Source of the DNA: Dyella japonica DSM 16301
GTDB taxonomy: Bacteria; Pseudomonadota; Gammaproteobacteria; Xanthomonadales; Rhodanobacteraceae
Assembly: GCF_001010355.1 (NCBI RefSeq)
Contig: NZ_JPLA01000060.1
Location: 1 to 63,940, forward strand
Length of the DNA stretch: 63,940 nt
Direction: 5' to 3'
Shown here: positions 46,924 to 55,642 of the stretch, piece by piece
Position numbering within the stretch: position 1 is the first letter of the stretch
Layout of the letters: every line of letters starts with the position of its first letter
Notes under the pieces: model-generated
The model's input: the letters and a program-made list of their open reading frames with translations, nothing else
Database searches by the model: none
Told to the model about the DNA's origin: nothing
Position numbers and translations under genes: made by a program

Positions 46924-49908
46924 CTACTTCAGCTCCCCAAACCGATACGTCGCCTGCAAGTAATACGCCCTCCCATAAACGCTGTAATTACTCGAGTTAT
47001 ACGGCGCCCCCGACGTACCGGGATAACTGCCATCACGTGGAGGCATTACGTTGAACAGGTTGTTCACCTGCATCGAGAGCAGCAGGCTGGGCATCGGTTG
47101 ATACGACACGCTTGCGTTGTAGCGGATCCATGGGGCCAGCGTGCCTGCACCGGGATACGCATAGCCATTGTTGGCAGCGAGGTAGTTGGGGGTCTTGCCG
47201 TAGCGATTGGCATAGAGGGTCGCTGACCATTTTCCGCGATGCCAGTTGGCCGAGGCGTTGGTGCGTGTCTTGAAATCGGTGCTCCACGTGGGGTCGCGCA
47301 GACGGTCGACCATCGGATCGCCGGCGTACGGCTGATAGTCGTGTTTGAGCATGTCGGTGTAGGTCGCGGTGAAGCTCATGTCGCCATAACGCCCTATACC
47401 GAAGCCATAGCGGAAATCCGCGACCAGTGCATTGATGACACGGCGTGAGACATTGACCTTGGTGCGATAGATCGAGGTGATATCACCGATGGTGCCGTCG
47501 TTGGCAACGCCGGTACTGCGGGTGATCTGCGCCAAGGCGGTACGGCAGGACGGCGTATTGATGTCCCGTTCGCCAAGCCGGCACAGCATCTCGTCGTTGA
47601 GCAGCGAGTCCACGCTCTGATTCTGCACTTCGCCTCGCACGTTCCAGTGCAGGTAGTCGACGCTGGCCGCCATGCGAGGCACGGGCGACCACACCACGCC
47701 GTAGCTCCAGGCGTTCGCTTCGATCGGCTTGAGCGCCGGGTTGCCCGACTGCTGACCGAAGTACTGCACGTTGCCGTAGCGGGCCGGGCACTGGTCGATC
47801 TTGGGGCCCCGATAACCGAGCGCGGCGCAATTGTAGTAATCCGTTGCGCTGCTGTAGTAGCCGCTCAAGCCCTGGAACTGATCGGACAGCGTCGGCGCCT
47901 TGAAGGCGGTGCCGACCTTGCCTCGCAACAGCAGCGTTTCGATCGGCCGATATTCCAGGCCGAGGTTCCAGGTGGCACTGGCCACCTGTTTGCCGGCCAC
48001 CTTGTAGTTGTCATAGCGCGCCGACGCATCGACGGTCAGCTGACGCCACACCGGCGCGCGCAACTCCAGCGTGCCGGCGTAACGCGAGCGGTGGCCCGCA
48101 CCCTGCACGGCCGTGGTGCCCCACACACCGCCATTCATCAGGCGCGCATCCGGTGTGTAATCCCACCCCTGGTTGCCGGCCTCCACCACCGCGGCGATAC
48201 CCGCGTCGCCACCCGGCAAGGTGAACAGCGAGGCGTTGGTGAGCTGGCCGCGCGCCAGGTTGTCCCAGGTCTTGCTGCGGCTGCTGGTGTAGCCGGTGAA
48301 ACTGCGGAAGTTGGCGACCGACATGGGCGTGTAGAACGCAGCGTAGTCGGGTGCGAAGCTTCGATAGCCACGGCCGCGCGGGTCGGGCCCCAGGTCGGGG
48401 CCCAGCACGTGCTTGGCGAAGTAGTCGTTGATCGGATCGGCCCAGCGCGCAAAGCCGCGCTGATTGAGCTGGTCGTCCGAATGTGTGAAGCCAAGGTCGT
48501 AATCCCACGCGCTGGAGCCCAGGCGCCCTTGTGCACCCAGCGTCAGCATGTACGCGTTCTCCACGGACTTGTTCATGATGGAGTCGTAGCCGCCCACGTC
48601 CTCCGGCGAAAACGCGCGCTGCATCTGCACGTAGTCGCGCAACTTCGTGTCGTAGAAGTAGCGGTACTTTGAGCTGCTACCCCACCACGTGTAATTGGAC
48701 CCCGTCGCTGTGCTGGTCTCGTTGTAGTTGTAGAGCAGGTCGCCATACAACCGCACGTGTTCGCCCGCATCGTAGGTGGCGTGCGTATACAGCTGCGCGT
48801 TTTCGGTGGCGTTGGCGAGCGTGCGATAACCCGGTGAATAGAACGAGCCGCAGTAGCTGCCATTGGGCGAGCGCACGCGATAGCCGGTGGTGCCGGCAAA
48901 CTGTTCGGTCACGCGACTGCAGGCGCTGGCGTCGACCTTTTCCACGTTGATGTAGCGCCCGGTGGTGCCGCTCACCAGCAGGTAATCGCCGCTGGCGATC
49001 GATGGGCCGGTGCCGTCGGTATTGCGGCGGCGGGTAAGCTCGCGCTGATAGCCCCAGATCGGATCGACGTTCTCGTATTGCACGCCGCCCATCAGGTTGA
49101 AGCGGCCACGCTGAAACCCGTCGCTGAAGCTCAGCCGCCGGCTGACGCCGCCACCCTCCTGATAGAAGCCGTAGCGCGCATCCAGCGCCGCGCCATCGAC
49201 ATGCTTCTTCAGCACCACGTTGATCACGCCGGCGATCGCATCCGATCCGTACAACGACGACTGCGCGCCCGGCAGGATCTCGATGCGATCGACCAGCTGC
49301 ATCGGGATGCCGGACAAGTTGTTGAACACATCCCGCCCGTTGTACAGCGCGGGGAAATTGCCCATCGGCCGGCCGTCGATCAGGTATTTGGTGAAACCCG
49401 GCGGCATACCGAACAGGCTGAGTGTCTCCGCGCCCTGGGTGAACGAGGCGGAGCTCTGCGCACCCTGCACGCTGCCGGTGGCCACCGAGGATTGCTTCAA
49501 CGCCTCGGCCACCGTGCCGAATCCGCGGGCCTGCAGCGACTCGCCGGAGATGATGATCAACGGCGCGGCGGTTTCGATCTCGACCTGGGGAATCAGCGAA
49601 CCCGTCACCGTGATCGCTTCCAGCTTCTTGGTGGCGGGCTTCTGATCAGCGCCGGCCTGCTTGGTTTCCGTTTCCGCAGGGCGTCCGGATGCCTGCGGAT
49701 CGGCAATGACGTCCGGCGACACGCTCGCTGCACACAGACCCAGCAAGGCGATGGCCAACGTGGAGCGGCGGCGATGACGCAGCGCGCCGCAACCCATCAT
49801 GGGCGAAATTTCTACTTCGTGAGCCGACACACTTCGCACCGAGTGCGTAGCGGGCGGGCGCCATGCGAGCGACGGACACGTGCGTACCTGCTGACCTGGC
49901 CTAGCCAT
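46924..49908 (-). CDS. TonB-dependent outer-membrane receptor
   Basis: A 994-residue receptor. After a long N-terminal leader (signal region about 45-70, RRRSTLAIALLGLCAASV) there is a TonB-box-like start and plug (about 95-240; KLEAITVTGS, GFTKYLIDGRPMGN, VDRIEILPGAQSSLYGSDA) and then the beta barrel, ending YYLQATYRFGELK. The start at 49908 has an AAGGAA site. The plug fits the CirA/oligosaccharide-type receptors common in Xanthomonadales, but the ligand is unknown. It is just after (63 bp) the HigA-like gene on the same strand, so the two may be co-transcribed. Confidence 0.9.
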   Translation of the reverse strand: MARPGQQVRTCPSLAWRPPATHSVRSVSAHEVEISPMMGCGALRHRRRSTLAIALLGLCAASVSPDVIADPQASGRPAETETKQAGADQKPATKKLEAITVTGSLIPQVEIETAAPLIIISGESLQARGFGTVAEALKQSSVATGSVQGAQSSASFTQGAETLSLFGMPPGFTKYLIDGRPMGNFPALYNGRDVFNNLSGIPMQLVDRIEILPGAQSSLYGSDAIAGVINVVLKKHVDGAALDARYGFYQEGGGVSRRLSFSDGFQRGRFNLMGGVQYENVDPIWGYQRELTRRRNTDGTGPSIASGDYLLVSGTTGRYINVEKVDASACSRVTEQFAGTTGYRVRSPNGSYCGSFYSPGYRTLANATENAQLYTHATYDAGEHVRLYGDLLYNYNETSTATGSNYTWWGSSSKYRYFYDTKLRDYVQMQRAFSPEDVGGYDSIMNKSVENAYMLTLGAQGRLGSSAWDYDLGFTHSDDQLNQRGFARWADPINDYFAKHVLGPDLGPDPRGRGYRSFAPDYAAFYTPMSVANFRSFTGYTSSRSKTWDNLARGQLTNASLFTLPGGDAGIAAVVEAGNQGWDYTPDARLMNGGVWGTTAVQGAGHRSRYAGTLELRAPVWRQLTVDASARYDNYKVAGKQVASATWNLGLEYRPIETLLLRGKVGTAFKAPTLSDQFQGLSGYYSSATDYYNCAALGYRGPKIDQCPARYGNVQYFGQQSGNPALKPIEANAWSYGVVWSPVPRMAASVDYLHWNVRGEVQNQSVDSLLNDEMLCRLGERDINTPSCRTALAQITRSTGVANDGTIGDITSIYRTKVNVSRRVINALVADFRYGFGIGRYGDMSFTATYTDMLKHDYQPYAGDPMVDRLRDPTWSTDFKTRTNASANWHRGKWSATLYANRYGKTPNYLAANNGYAYPGAGTLAPWIRYNASVSYQPMPSLLLSMQVNNLFNVMPPRDGSYPGTSGAPYNSSNYSVYGRAYYLQATYRFGELK

Positions 49909-49970
49909 GATCGATTCCTTTTGTCGTGAGAGGGTGGTTGGCGGATCGCGTGAGCGGCCATCAAGGGCGG

Positions 49971-50312
49971 CTAACGGAAATCGGGAGGCGCCTCGGCGCC
50001 GGCCGTTGAGCGGCCGGCGGTGGTGATGCCTCGCGCCTCGCGCGCCAGGTCGTAGCGCGCCTGCAACACAAGCCAATAGAGCGCCGATGTATCCAGCGCG
50101 ATGGCAAGCCGTATCGCGTGTCTTGCCGTGACGGATCGTTCGCCGGCAACGATCTCCTTGATCTGCGAGGCCGGGATGCCGATGCGGCGTGCGAGTTGCG
50201 AGGGGTTGAGCCCCTCCGTACGCATGTAGTCGTGCAGCAGCACGTCCCCGGGAGAGCGCAGGCGCGACGACGCATCCACGCCCAGGCGGGGCGTCAGATT
50301 GATCAGTTCCAT
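49971..50312 (-). CDS. HigA-family XRE regulator (orphan antitoxin-like)
   Basis: A 113-residue helix-turn-helix protein. The region LHDYMRTEGLNPSQLARRIG and GIPASQIKEIVAGERSVTAR is the HigA antitoxin signature (XRE, HTH at about 25-75), and ALYWLVLQARYDL follows as in the family. The ATG at 50312 has a GGAAGGAAG-type site. A HigB toxin should be directly upstream, but the gene there encodes a 114-residue unrelated protein. It may therefore be an orphan regulator, possibly acting on the receptor gene that follows. Confidence 0.8.
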   Translation of the reverse strand: MELINLTPRLGVDASSRLRSPGDVLLHDYMRTEGLNPSQLARRIGIPASQIKEIVAGERSVTARHAIRLAIALDTSALYWLVLQARYDLAREARGITTAGRSTAGAEAPPDFR

Positions 50313-50453
50313 GGACTTCCTTCCCCTGTCGGACACGCCCTTAGAACGGGCGCGCACTTACGGTCATTCGCGTCAGCGAATGCCTGGTAGGTACATCAGC
50401 GATCCCCAGGTGGCGACGCACCGCCATGCAGGCCGATGCGCCGCCGGGGGAGA

Positions 50454-50798
50454 TCAATGCCCGGGTGGATAGCTCACGCGAGGCACGTGGCCGAACAGCC
50501 TGGCGTACTGCTGCAGGCATTGGATCGCGGTGCCGAGGCGAGTGGCTTCCGCCTCGGAAAGCGGCCATACCAACGATCTGGCGAGGAATCCGCGAGCCTG
50601 CGCCTTGCGCCATTGCTCACTGTCGTGATGCAGGCGAGTCAGCGTGAGCAACGCCAGGGCGATGTCCGCGCGAGTGCTCGGAGGGGAGGCTTCGGGCCAC
50701 GCGACGCGTGCGGGAGGGAGGTCGTCGGGTGAGCCTGGGAGGGTGTCGTCAGCGGGAACTGACGGGCGAGCGCGTGACGTATGATCGCGGATAGCCAT
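50454..50798 (-). CDS. Hypothetical protein upstream of HigA-like gene
   Basis: A 114-residue protein (MAIRDHTSRARPSVPADD) with a Pro/Ser-rich first half and a helical second half (TRADIALALLTLTRLHHDSE, WPLSEAEATRLGTAIQCLQQ). It is on the same strand as the HigA-like gene. No similarity to HigB, RelE or other toxin folds is visible. It could be a partner of the regulator; family unknown. Confidence 0.5.
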   Translation of the reverse strand: MAIRDHTSRARPSVPADDTLPGSPDDLPPARVAWPEASPPSTRADIALALLTLTRLHHDSEQWRKAQARGFLARSLVWPLSEAEATRLGTAIQCLQQYARLFGHVPRVSYPPGH

Positions 50799-51263
50799 GA
50801 TCAACTCTGAGGTAGTTGGAGATGGTTAGCGGGTCGTGGGTGTTGGCGCACTCACGGCTCGCGCTTCATGACTTGGGGTCATGGTCATTCGCGATGCGTT
50901 ACAAGAAAATTCTGCTGCGCGGATGGCTAAACGAAACTAGCAATCGGCGATTGGGGCGTCTGTCGGGATTCGATGGGGTGGGTGTGCGCCTTGCGGGGTG
51001 TGGTGGGTACGCAAGCACTGGCCAGGCCATGTGTCAGCATCGTCCGGCAGGTTTAGCGGGTACTCGGCCTTGAATTGACACCACCACATCTGGTGGCTTG
51101 GCGATCGGATAAGAAATTTCTATCTACAGTCAATCCCAGGACGTCTTCTTTGAAATCCTCGCTAGTAGACGACCAATCAAATGTCTCACATTGGTCAATG
51201 ACTAACTTTTCGACTAGGCGCTAACATGTAGTGCGCGTTCAACTGGACGCACGGGGGCGTTCA
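50799..51263. other. Gap with the left edge of the AT-richer island
   Basis: About 460 bp without a convincing gene. Base composition changes to more AT at about 51,070. A CCACCA-catc-TGGTGG stem-loop is at 51081-51096. No direct repeat of the tRNA end is seen here. Confidence 0.4.
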
Positions 51264-52937
51264 ATGACTGACTACTTTTTGCAAAAATCTGTGTCTCTTG
51301 GCGACGAGTTGGCCGACCTACTGGGCAATAGCTGGCACTCTCCTCGGCAACTGGGGTGGCCGCCAGATGTCTTCGCCGTATGCGCCTATCTACTTGAGGT
51401 GAGTGGCGCATACATCAACATCATGAAAGCTTGGCCACCCAACGGAGACCCTGGAGCTTGGGAAGAGTTCATTGAAAAGAACGCCTCTGCTTGGCGCAGA
51501 AGCGCAAATGCGACGCTCGCCGCATACACAGATGAGACGCCATCGCCGCCTCAAGTTACGCCTGCGGCACAATCCAACATTCCGAGAGAAGTAAAAAAGC
51601 TTTGGCGCATTGTCTGGAGTTCGAGAAACGTCCCTGTCGAGCAAATATCTCTCGCCGAAAACTCCAAGTTGTGCGGAGCTCTCCTCACTCTCATAGCTCT
51701 GGCTGATGCCGCTTGCGTCGGATTCGGGCTCCCGCTAGATCGCGATGATCCCGAACTAGATTTCAGCTTCGAAGTGCAGAAGTTGCTCATTACGCACGGC
51801 ACCTTTACTCCAAGGCTCCCCAGGACCCGGCTGTGTACATTGCCCAAGCAACACACACCGAGGCTCGGTATCACCATGCGGTCCCTTACGCATCATCTGG
51901 CCCTTTTTACTGGAGGTGAGGTTGCGCCCACATGGTCCGTTCAAGGTCTCGAACGGGAACCGCGGTTTAATTTGCTCGTCGTGCCTTGGCCGCCGGAAAT
52001 TTTCCCCACGCAGTTTTCAGAAGCACCGGTGAATTATGTTCATTTTGGAGACCCCTTTAAGTGCTTCAACTACGAAGTGAAGGCGGCCGATGATCTGCTT
52101 AGCCGTACCTCCGACCATCAAGGATTTGAGGGCTACTTGCAGCAGATCTTCCTCGAAGCAAAGATGATCTGTGGAGATATCCAGGGAATAGTGTTCCCGG
52201 AGGCGGCGCTAACCCCGGGCGATTTTCAGACCGTAGAACGAGTATCAAGAAATCATGGCTGTTCTTGTGTGGTCGCAGGGGTTTCAGGCAGAGATGGTCA
52301 AGAGCCATTTAATCAAGTGTGGATGGCTTTCGGTTTGGATGAGGATCGAAGCGATCGAGTTGTCAAACAAGGGAAGCATCACCGCTGGCAACTGAATCGT
52401 TCCCAGATCGAGATGTATGGCCTCGGAGGTTCGCTCGATCCCAAATTCAAATGGTGGGAACACACCGGGATCGAAGGTCGATCAGTCAACTTTGTTGCAA
52501 TTCACGACGAACTAACGATCTGCTGCCTGATCTGTGAAGATCTCGCACGGCAGGACCCAGTGGCGCAGTTGGTTCGGTCAGTAGGCCCCAATTTGGTCAT
52601 CGCCCTTCTATCCGACGGCCCCCAAATCGCCCAACGTTGGCCTGCTCGCTACGCTACTGTGCTTGCGGATGATCCGGGCAGCTCTGTGTTGACCGTTACT
52701 AGTTTGGGAATGACACAGCTGGCCACCCCTCCCCCGGGCTCTAGTAGGTCTCGGGTTGTGGCGCTTTGGAAGGACGCAGAAAATGGGCTTAAGGAGATCA
52801 CCTTGAATCCCAATGCGGTAGCGGTGGTGCTCAATTTATGGAACTACAGTGAGACGGAATACACGGCGGACGGCCGGAGCGATGGAGGGGTAAGCACTTA
52901 TCCCTCCCTCGGCGGGTGCCATCAAATATTTCTTTAA
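51264..52937 (+). CDS. Nitrilase-fold protein of the defence-associated type
   Basis: A 557-residue protein. The N-terminal part (about 1-220) is helical with no known domain (KLCGALLTLIALADAACVGF; then LPKQHTPRLGITMRSLTHHL). The C-terminal part (about 235-540) is a CN-hydrolase/nitrilase domain. The likely triad is Glu about 312 (VFPEAALTPGDF), Lys about 371 (KHHRWQLNRSQIEMYGLG) and Cys about 424 (CLICEDLARQDP). Nitrilase domains of this kind are fused or linked to defence reverse transcriptases (UG1/DRT1 type and relatives), but here no reverse transcriptase (YADD) is present. The start at 51264 follows a GGGGG site. Its neighbours are defence genes, so a phage-related role is likely. The substrate is unknown. 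Confidence 0.65.
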   Translation: MTDYFLQKSVSLGDELADLLGNSWHSPRQLGWPPDVFAVCAYLLEVSGAYINIMKAWPPNGDPGAWEEFIEKNASAWRRSANATLAAYTDETPSPPQVTPAAQSNIPREVKKLWRIVWSSRNVPVEQISLAENSKLCGALLTLIALADAACVGFGLPLDRDDPELDFSFEVQKLLITHGTFTPRLPRTRLCTLPKQHTPRLGITMRSLTHHLALFTGGEVAPTWSVQGLEREPRFNLLVVPWPPEIFPTQFSEAPVNYVHFGDPFKCFNYEVKAADDLLSRTSDHQGFEGYLQQIFLEAKMICGDIQGIVFPEAALTPGDFQTVERVSRNHGCSCVVAGVSGRDGQEPFNQVWMAFGLDEDRSDRVVKQGKHHRWQLNRSQIEMYGLGGSLDPKFKWWEHTGIEGRSVNFVAIHDELTICCLICEDLARQDPVAQLVRSVGPNLVIALLSDGPQIAQRWPARYATVLADDPGSSVLTVTSLGMTQLATPPPGSSRSRVVALWKDAENGLKEITLNPNAVAVVLNLWNYSETEYTADGRSDGGVSTYPSLGGCHQIFL

Positions 52938-52993
52938 CACCCGCCTTGCGAAGAGGCTGGACGACCCCTATATTCAGGCTCGAGAGGTGAGTT

Positions 52994-53194
52994 ATGACTA
53001 TTGATAACAGAGCCCAACTGGAGTCCACACTTCTTGCGATCATTGCCCAAGCTCAGGCTCGAGGGCGGACACGTCAAGAAGTAGAGCGCTATGTTCGGCA
53101 GCTTCAGATGGAAAGCTCAAAAAGGCTAGTCGAGCAGCTCTTTGGAGGCCACGCGAATGCCAATGGCCTAAGGAAGTGGGCAAAGTCTTTGTAA
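52994..53194 (+). CDS. Small protein downstream of nitrilase-fold gene
   Basis: A 66-residue helical protein starting MTIDNRAQLESTLLAIIAQA, with charged heptads (RQEVERYVRQLQMESSKRLV), no cysteine and no signal. An AGAGGTGAG ribosome site is present. It lies 56 bp after the nitrilase gene and before a strong terminator, so the two form one transcription unit. It may be a partner subunit or regulator. Not recognised. Confidence 0.55.
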   Translation: MTIDNRAQLESTLLAIIAQAQARGRTRQEVERYVRQLQMESSKRLVEQLFGGHANANGLRKWAKSL

Positions 53195-53234
53195 GCCTCA
53201 CTTCAATGGGACGCTATGCATTCATCTCACTGAA

Positions 53235-53259
53235 AGAGCGGCCTGATGGCCGCTTTTTT
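53235..53259 (+). terminator. Intrinsic terminator of the nitrilase unit
   Basis: A GCGGCC-tgat-GGCCGC stem followed by TTTTTT, 43 bp after the 66-residue ORF. It closes the nitrilase two-gene unit. Confidence 0.9.
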
Positions 53260-53286
53260 GTGTCCTGCGAACTAGCCCGAAGCCTC

Positions 53287-53390
53287 GGTCAGAGTGGAGT
53301 CAAACTGGGTAACCCGGGGTAGTCCAGAGTGCACTTTCCCTTGATCCTCAATTTGCGCACTATTGAAATCTGCACTCAGCCCCAGTTTTG
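53287..53390. repeat. Degenerate REP/MITE-like repeat, copy 3
   Basis: GGTCAGAGTGGA at 53288-53299, then GTCCAGAGTGCACTTTCC near 53322, and a right-arm remnant TGCACTCAGCCCCAGTTTT ending about 53389. These match the arms and flank (CAGTTTT) of the other copies, but with insertions and mismatches. It lies between the terminator and the HNH gene. Confidence 0.55.
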
Positions 53391-53426
53391 CTGGTTTCGG
53401 CTGCTTCTAGTGCATTTCTCAGCGCA

Positions 53427-54374
53427 TCACCGCAGGAAGACATTGCTCCGGTGATAGGCGAGATAGGTCGCCTGCTTCGGATGGAAGACTCCGCATCCGT
53501 TCGCACACGCTTCACTCAACCCAAGCCGATCCAAATCGGTGTGATCGAGCTTGCGCGATAGGAGCACGTCACCATCGTCTTCAAAGCTAATAAACCCTCG
53601 ATCGAACAGCCGGTCGACATGCGGCGTGAGCAAGAGGCCGTTTGCGCCATCGAGTCGCTCGACCGAGTTCTCGCAGAGGCGCCACGGCTTGATATGACTC
53701 GCAATCAGCAGCCGTGGATTGCTCACTTTGGTGAGCCTGCACGAGGACTCGAAGTTGAAGATGCTCTGACGAAAAAGACCTTGCCCGTAGCGCGACTTGA
53801 CCACCTGCTCTTTAGTCGTCGCATCCAAGCTCGGGTCATCCCGAATGATGGCCTGAATGGCATCGTCAATACGCGCGAGTGGCGCATCAATCTGGGATGC
53901 CTCCACCTCATAACCCGAGTCAGGCATACCCAGGGGCCCTATGAGGAACTCATAGACCTCGCGACCCACCTCGGCTAGGTAAGCCCCTTGGTTACCGTTG
54001 CCCGTGTTAGGTTGGATGGGCGAATACTTGTCTGGCAAGAGAGGACCAAGTTCTTTGATATGGTCCTTCGGCCGAACGGGCGCAGCTAGCGGCTCCCACA
54101 ACACAGGCAGCAGCCAACCTTCGTCATCCCAGTAATGCCCCGTAGTACCAAAGCTATCCGGCTTCGGGGCCGGACTCGCATAGTCCTCTACATACCCGAC
54201 GTACCGAATCAGGCCACCCGCAAACGACAACACCACATCGCCAGGCGCTGCGCCTCGCATGTTGTCGTAGAACAGATTCCGCGCCCCATGCGCCGCCCGA
54301 TACGGCGACCACAGATACCCACCCTCAATCTCCTGCCGCGCCGTCTGCTTGTGGTTAACCCACCAGTACCGCAT
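53427..54374 (-). CDS. EVE/PUA-like domain fused to HNH endonuclease
   Basis: A 315-residue protein. Residues 1-130 begin RYWWVNHKQTARQEIEGGYL and continue PGDVVLSFAGGLIRYVGYV, the pattern of EVE/PUA-like base-reading domains. Residues about 200-285 are an HNH_2-type nuclease: CRLTKVSNPRLLIASHIKPW, then DGANGLLLTPHVDRLFDRGF. EVE-HNH fusions are predicted modification-dependent (type IV-like) restriction enzymes that cleave DNA with modified bases. It is alone on the minus strand and flanked by REP copies 3 and 4. The exact modified base is unknown. Confidence 0.8.
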   Translation of the reverse strand: MRYWWVNHKQTARQEIEGGYLWSPYRAAHGARNLFYDNMRGAAPGDVVLSFAGGLIRYVGYVEDYASPAPKPDSFGTTGHYWDDEGWLLPVLWEPLAAPVRPKDHIKELGPLLPDKYSPIQPNTGNGNQGAYLAEVGREVYEFLIGPLGMPDSGYEVEASQIDAPLARIDDAIQAIIRDDPSLDATTKEQVVKSRYGQGLFRQSIFNFESSCRLTKVSNPRLLIASHIKPWRLCENSVERLDGANGLLLTPHVDRLFDRGFISFEDDGDVLLSRKLDHTDLDRLGLSEACANGCGVFHPKQATYLAYHRSNVFLR

Positions 54375-54503
54375 CGCCGCCCCTCCCGCGTATCCGGCTC
54401 ACTAGGCGGTAAGGATAGCCCTACATGACGATTTGGTTCGAGACGCGGCGATTTCATGGGGAAGGCTGACAGACGTAGCCAAGCGATGCGTCCTCCAAAA
54501 CCA

Positions 54504-54556
54504 GGGTCATAGAGGACTTTCTATGGAGGCGGGCAGAAAGAGTGCACTCTGACCCC
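54504..54556. repeat. REP/MITE-like palindrome, copy 4
   Basis: GGGTCATAGAGGACTTTCT and the right arm GAAAGAGTGCACTCTGACCC, followed by CCAGTTTTAA. The left arm has several changes; the right arm and its flank are well kept. It lies about 130 bp upstream of the EVE-HNH start. Confidence 0.7.
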
Positions 54557-54823
54557 AGTTTTAATAGTTGCTCTTGTGATGATTGCCTTCTAGCAATCAA
54601 CTATGCGCTGATTGATTTCCTCTACTTCTACCCGCGCCCGCACCCACGCCTCACAAGGTGAGCGCGCTCAATACGACATCAACTGGCTTCATGGGTTTCC
54701 CCTTGATACCTGAGCCCTTTAAAAGTTGGGGTGCACGCTTACGTGCGTACGCAAGGGCGCTATAGCGGACATGACGAGATACCTCCCGGATGTCATTGAG
54801 CCCCGCGATGCGCCCAGGGCCCT

Positions 54824-55063
54824 TTACCAGTTCGCAGTCAAAACATCATTGCCTTGCAGATCTGTTCGAGTGGCTGAATTGGTGACTCGAAAGCCCCTAA
54901 CGGCAGTGTGCTCAGTATGCGTGACAGTCCCAATGATATTTCCCGACGCGTCCAAGACGGAGTAGCAAGTTACATCGGTCTCACCCACGAAGCCCTTAGT
55001 GCGTGTGCTATTCATGCGGAGCGTCTCGCCCGGTCCGAGCGCCAACTTTTCGCTAATCGACAT
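54824..55063 (-). CDS. Small hypothetical protein
   Basis: A 79-residue protein starting MSISEKLALGPGETLRMNST, then a beta-rich part (DVTCYSVLDASGNIIGTVTH, then TAVRGFRVTNSATR). A GAGGA site stands about nine bases before the ATG at 55063. No family is recognised. The pattern and composition look coding, and it has no close neighbour on its strand. The rest of the 54375-55642 stretch shows only REP copy 4 and AT-rich inverted repeats. Confidence 0.5.
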   Translation of the reverse strand: MSISEKLALGPGETLRMNSTRTKGFVGETDVTCYSVLDASGNIIGTVTHTEHTAVRGFRVTNSATRTDLQGNDVLTANW

Positions 55064-55489
55064 GGGAGACATTCCTCGGTCTTGTTGGGTCGAAGTCACT
55101 ATTGGCTTCGCTCGTCAAATTGCAGTCGGGTCTGGGTTGTACTTCCAACGATCGAGTTGCCTCTCGACGACGTACTCCCCGACTCCTCACCCACCAAAGA
55201 AATACCTGCTTTCGATCGGGGCATACTTCGCGGGCACAAGCCACGTACCAATTGTCGCATCTCACGACGGCAATTCAAGCAGCGGGCCATCCCATTGGGT
55301 TAGCGGATGACCCCTTTTCTCACCGCAAAGCTCTCTTATCCGCCCTACAAACGGGGTCGCTCTAAAGACGTGCCCAGTCACTTGCCGCCTTGGACTGCTA
55401 TGGGCATCTAGTCAAAAGCCAATCAAAACCGGGAGCAAAGCGGATATCCCATGAACGTTGAAACAAAAGGCGTATTCTTGTCCTGACGC

Positions 55490-55515
55490 TTTTTTGCATT
55501 ATGTAGTGCAAAAAA
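55490..55515. other. AT-rich inverted repeat
   Basis: TTTTTTGCA and TGCAAAAAA, 8-base loop, in the gap downstream of the deaminase gene. It could serve as a weak bidirectional terminator. It is unlike the GC-rich hairpins elsewhere in the window. Confidence 0.35.
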
Positions 55516-55642
55516 ACATCTGCATCGCGACGTACCACCGCCTAGATGTATCGACAAATGAGCCCATCAAGTCTTCCAATAGCTCCCTTTCGCACTAACC
55601 TAGATTCGCCCATATGGATGCGACGAAGAAATGATCATAGAT

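Noticed and set aside
50816..51073. A plus-strand 85-residue frame before the island
   Set aside because: Composition is poor and it crosses the change in base composition; no homologous pattern seen.
51264..52937. A fused reverse transcriptase in the nitrilase protein
   Set aside because: No YADD or other reverse transcriptase motif is present in the N-terminal half or in a neighbouring gene.
55099..55290. A minus-strand frame starting MARCLNCRREM that resembles a zinc-binding protein
   Set aside because: Only one CxxC pair is seen, the rest of the frame is not protein-like, and the neighbouring frame is equally plausible.
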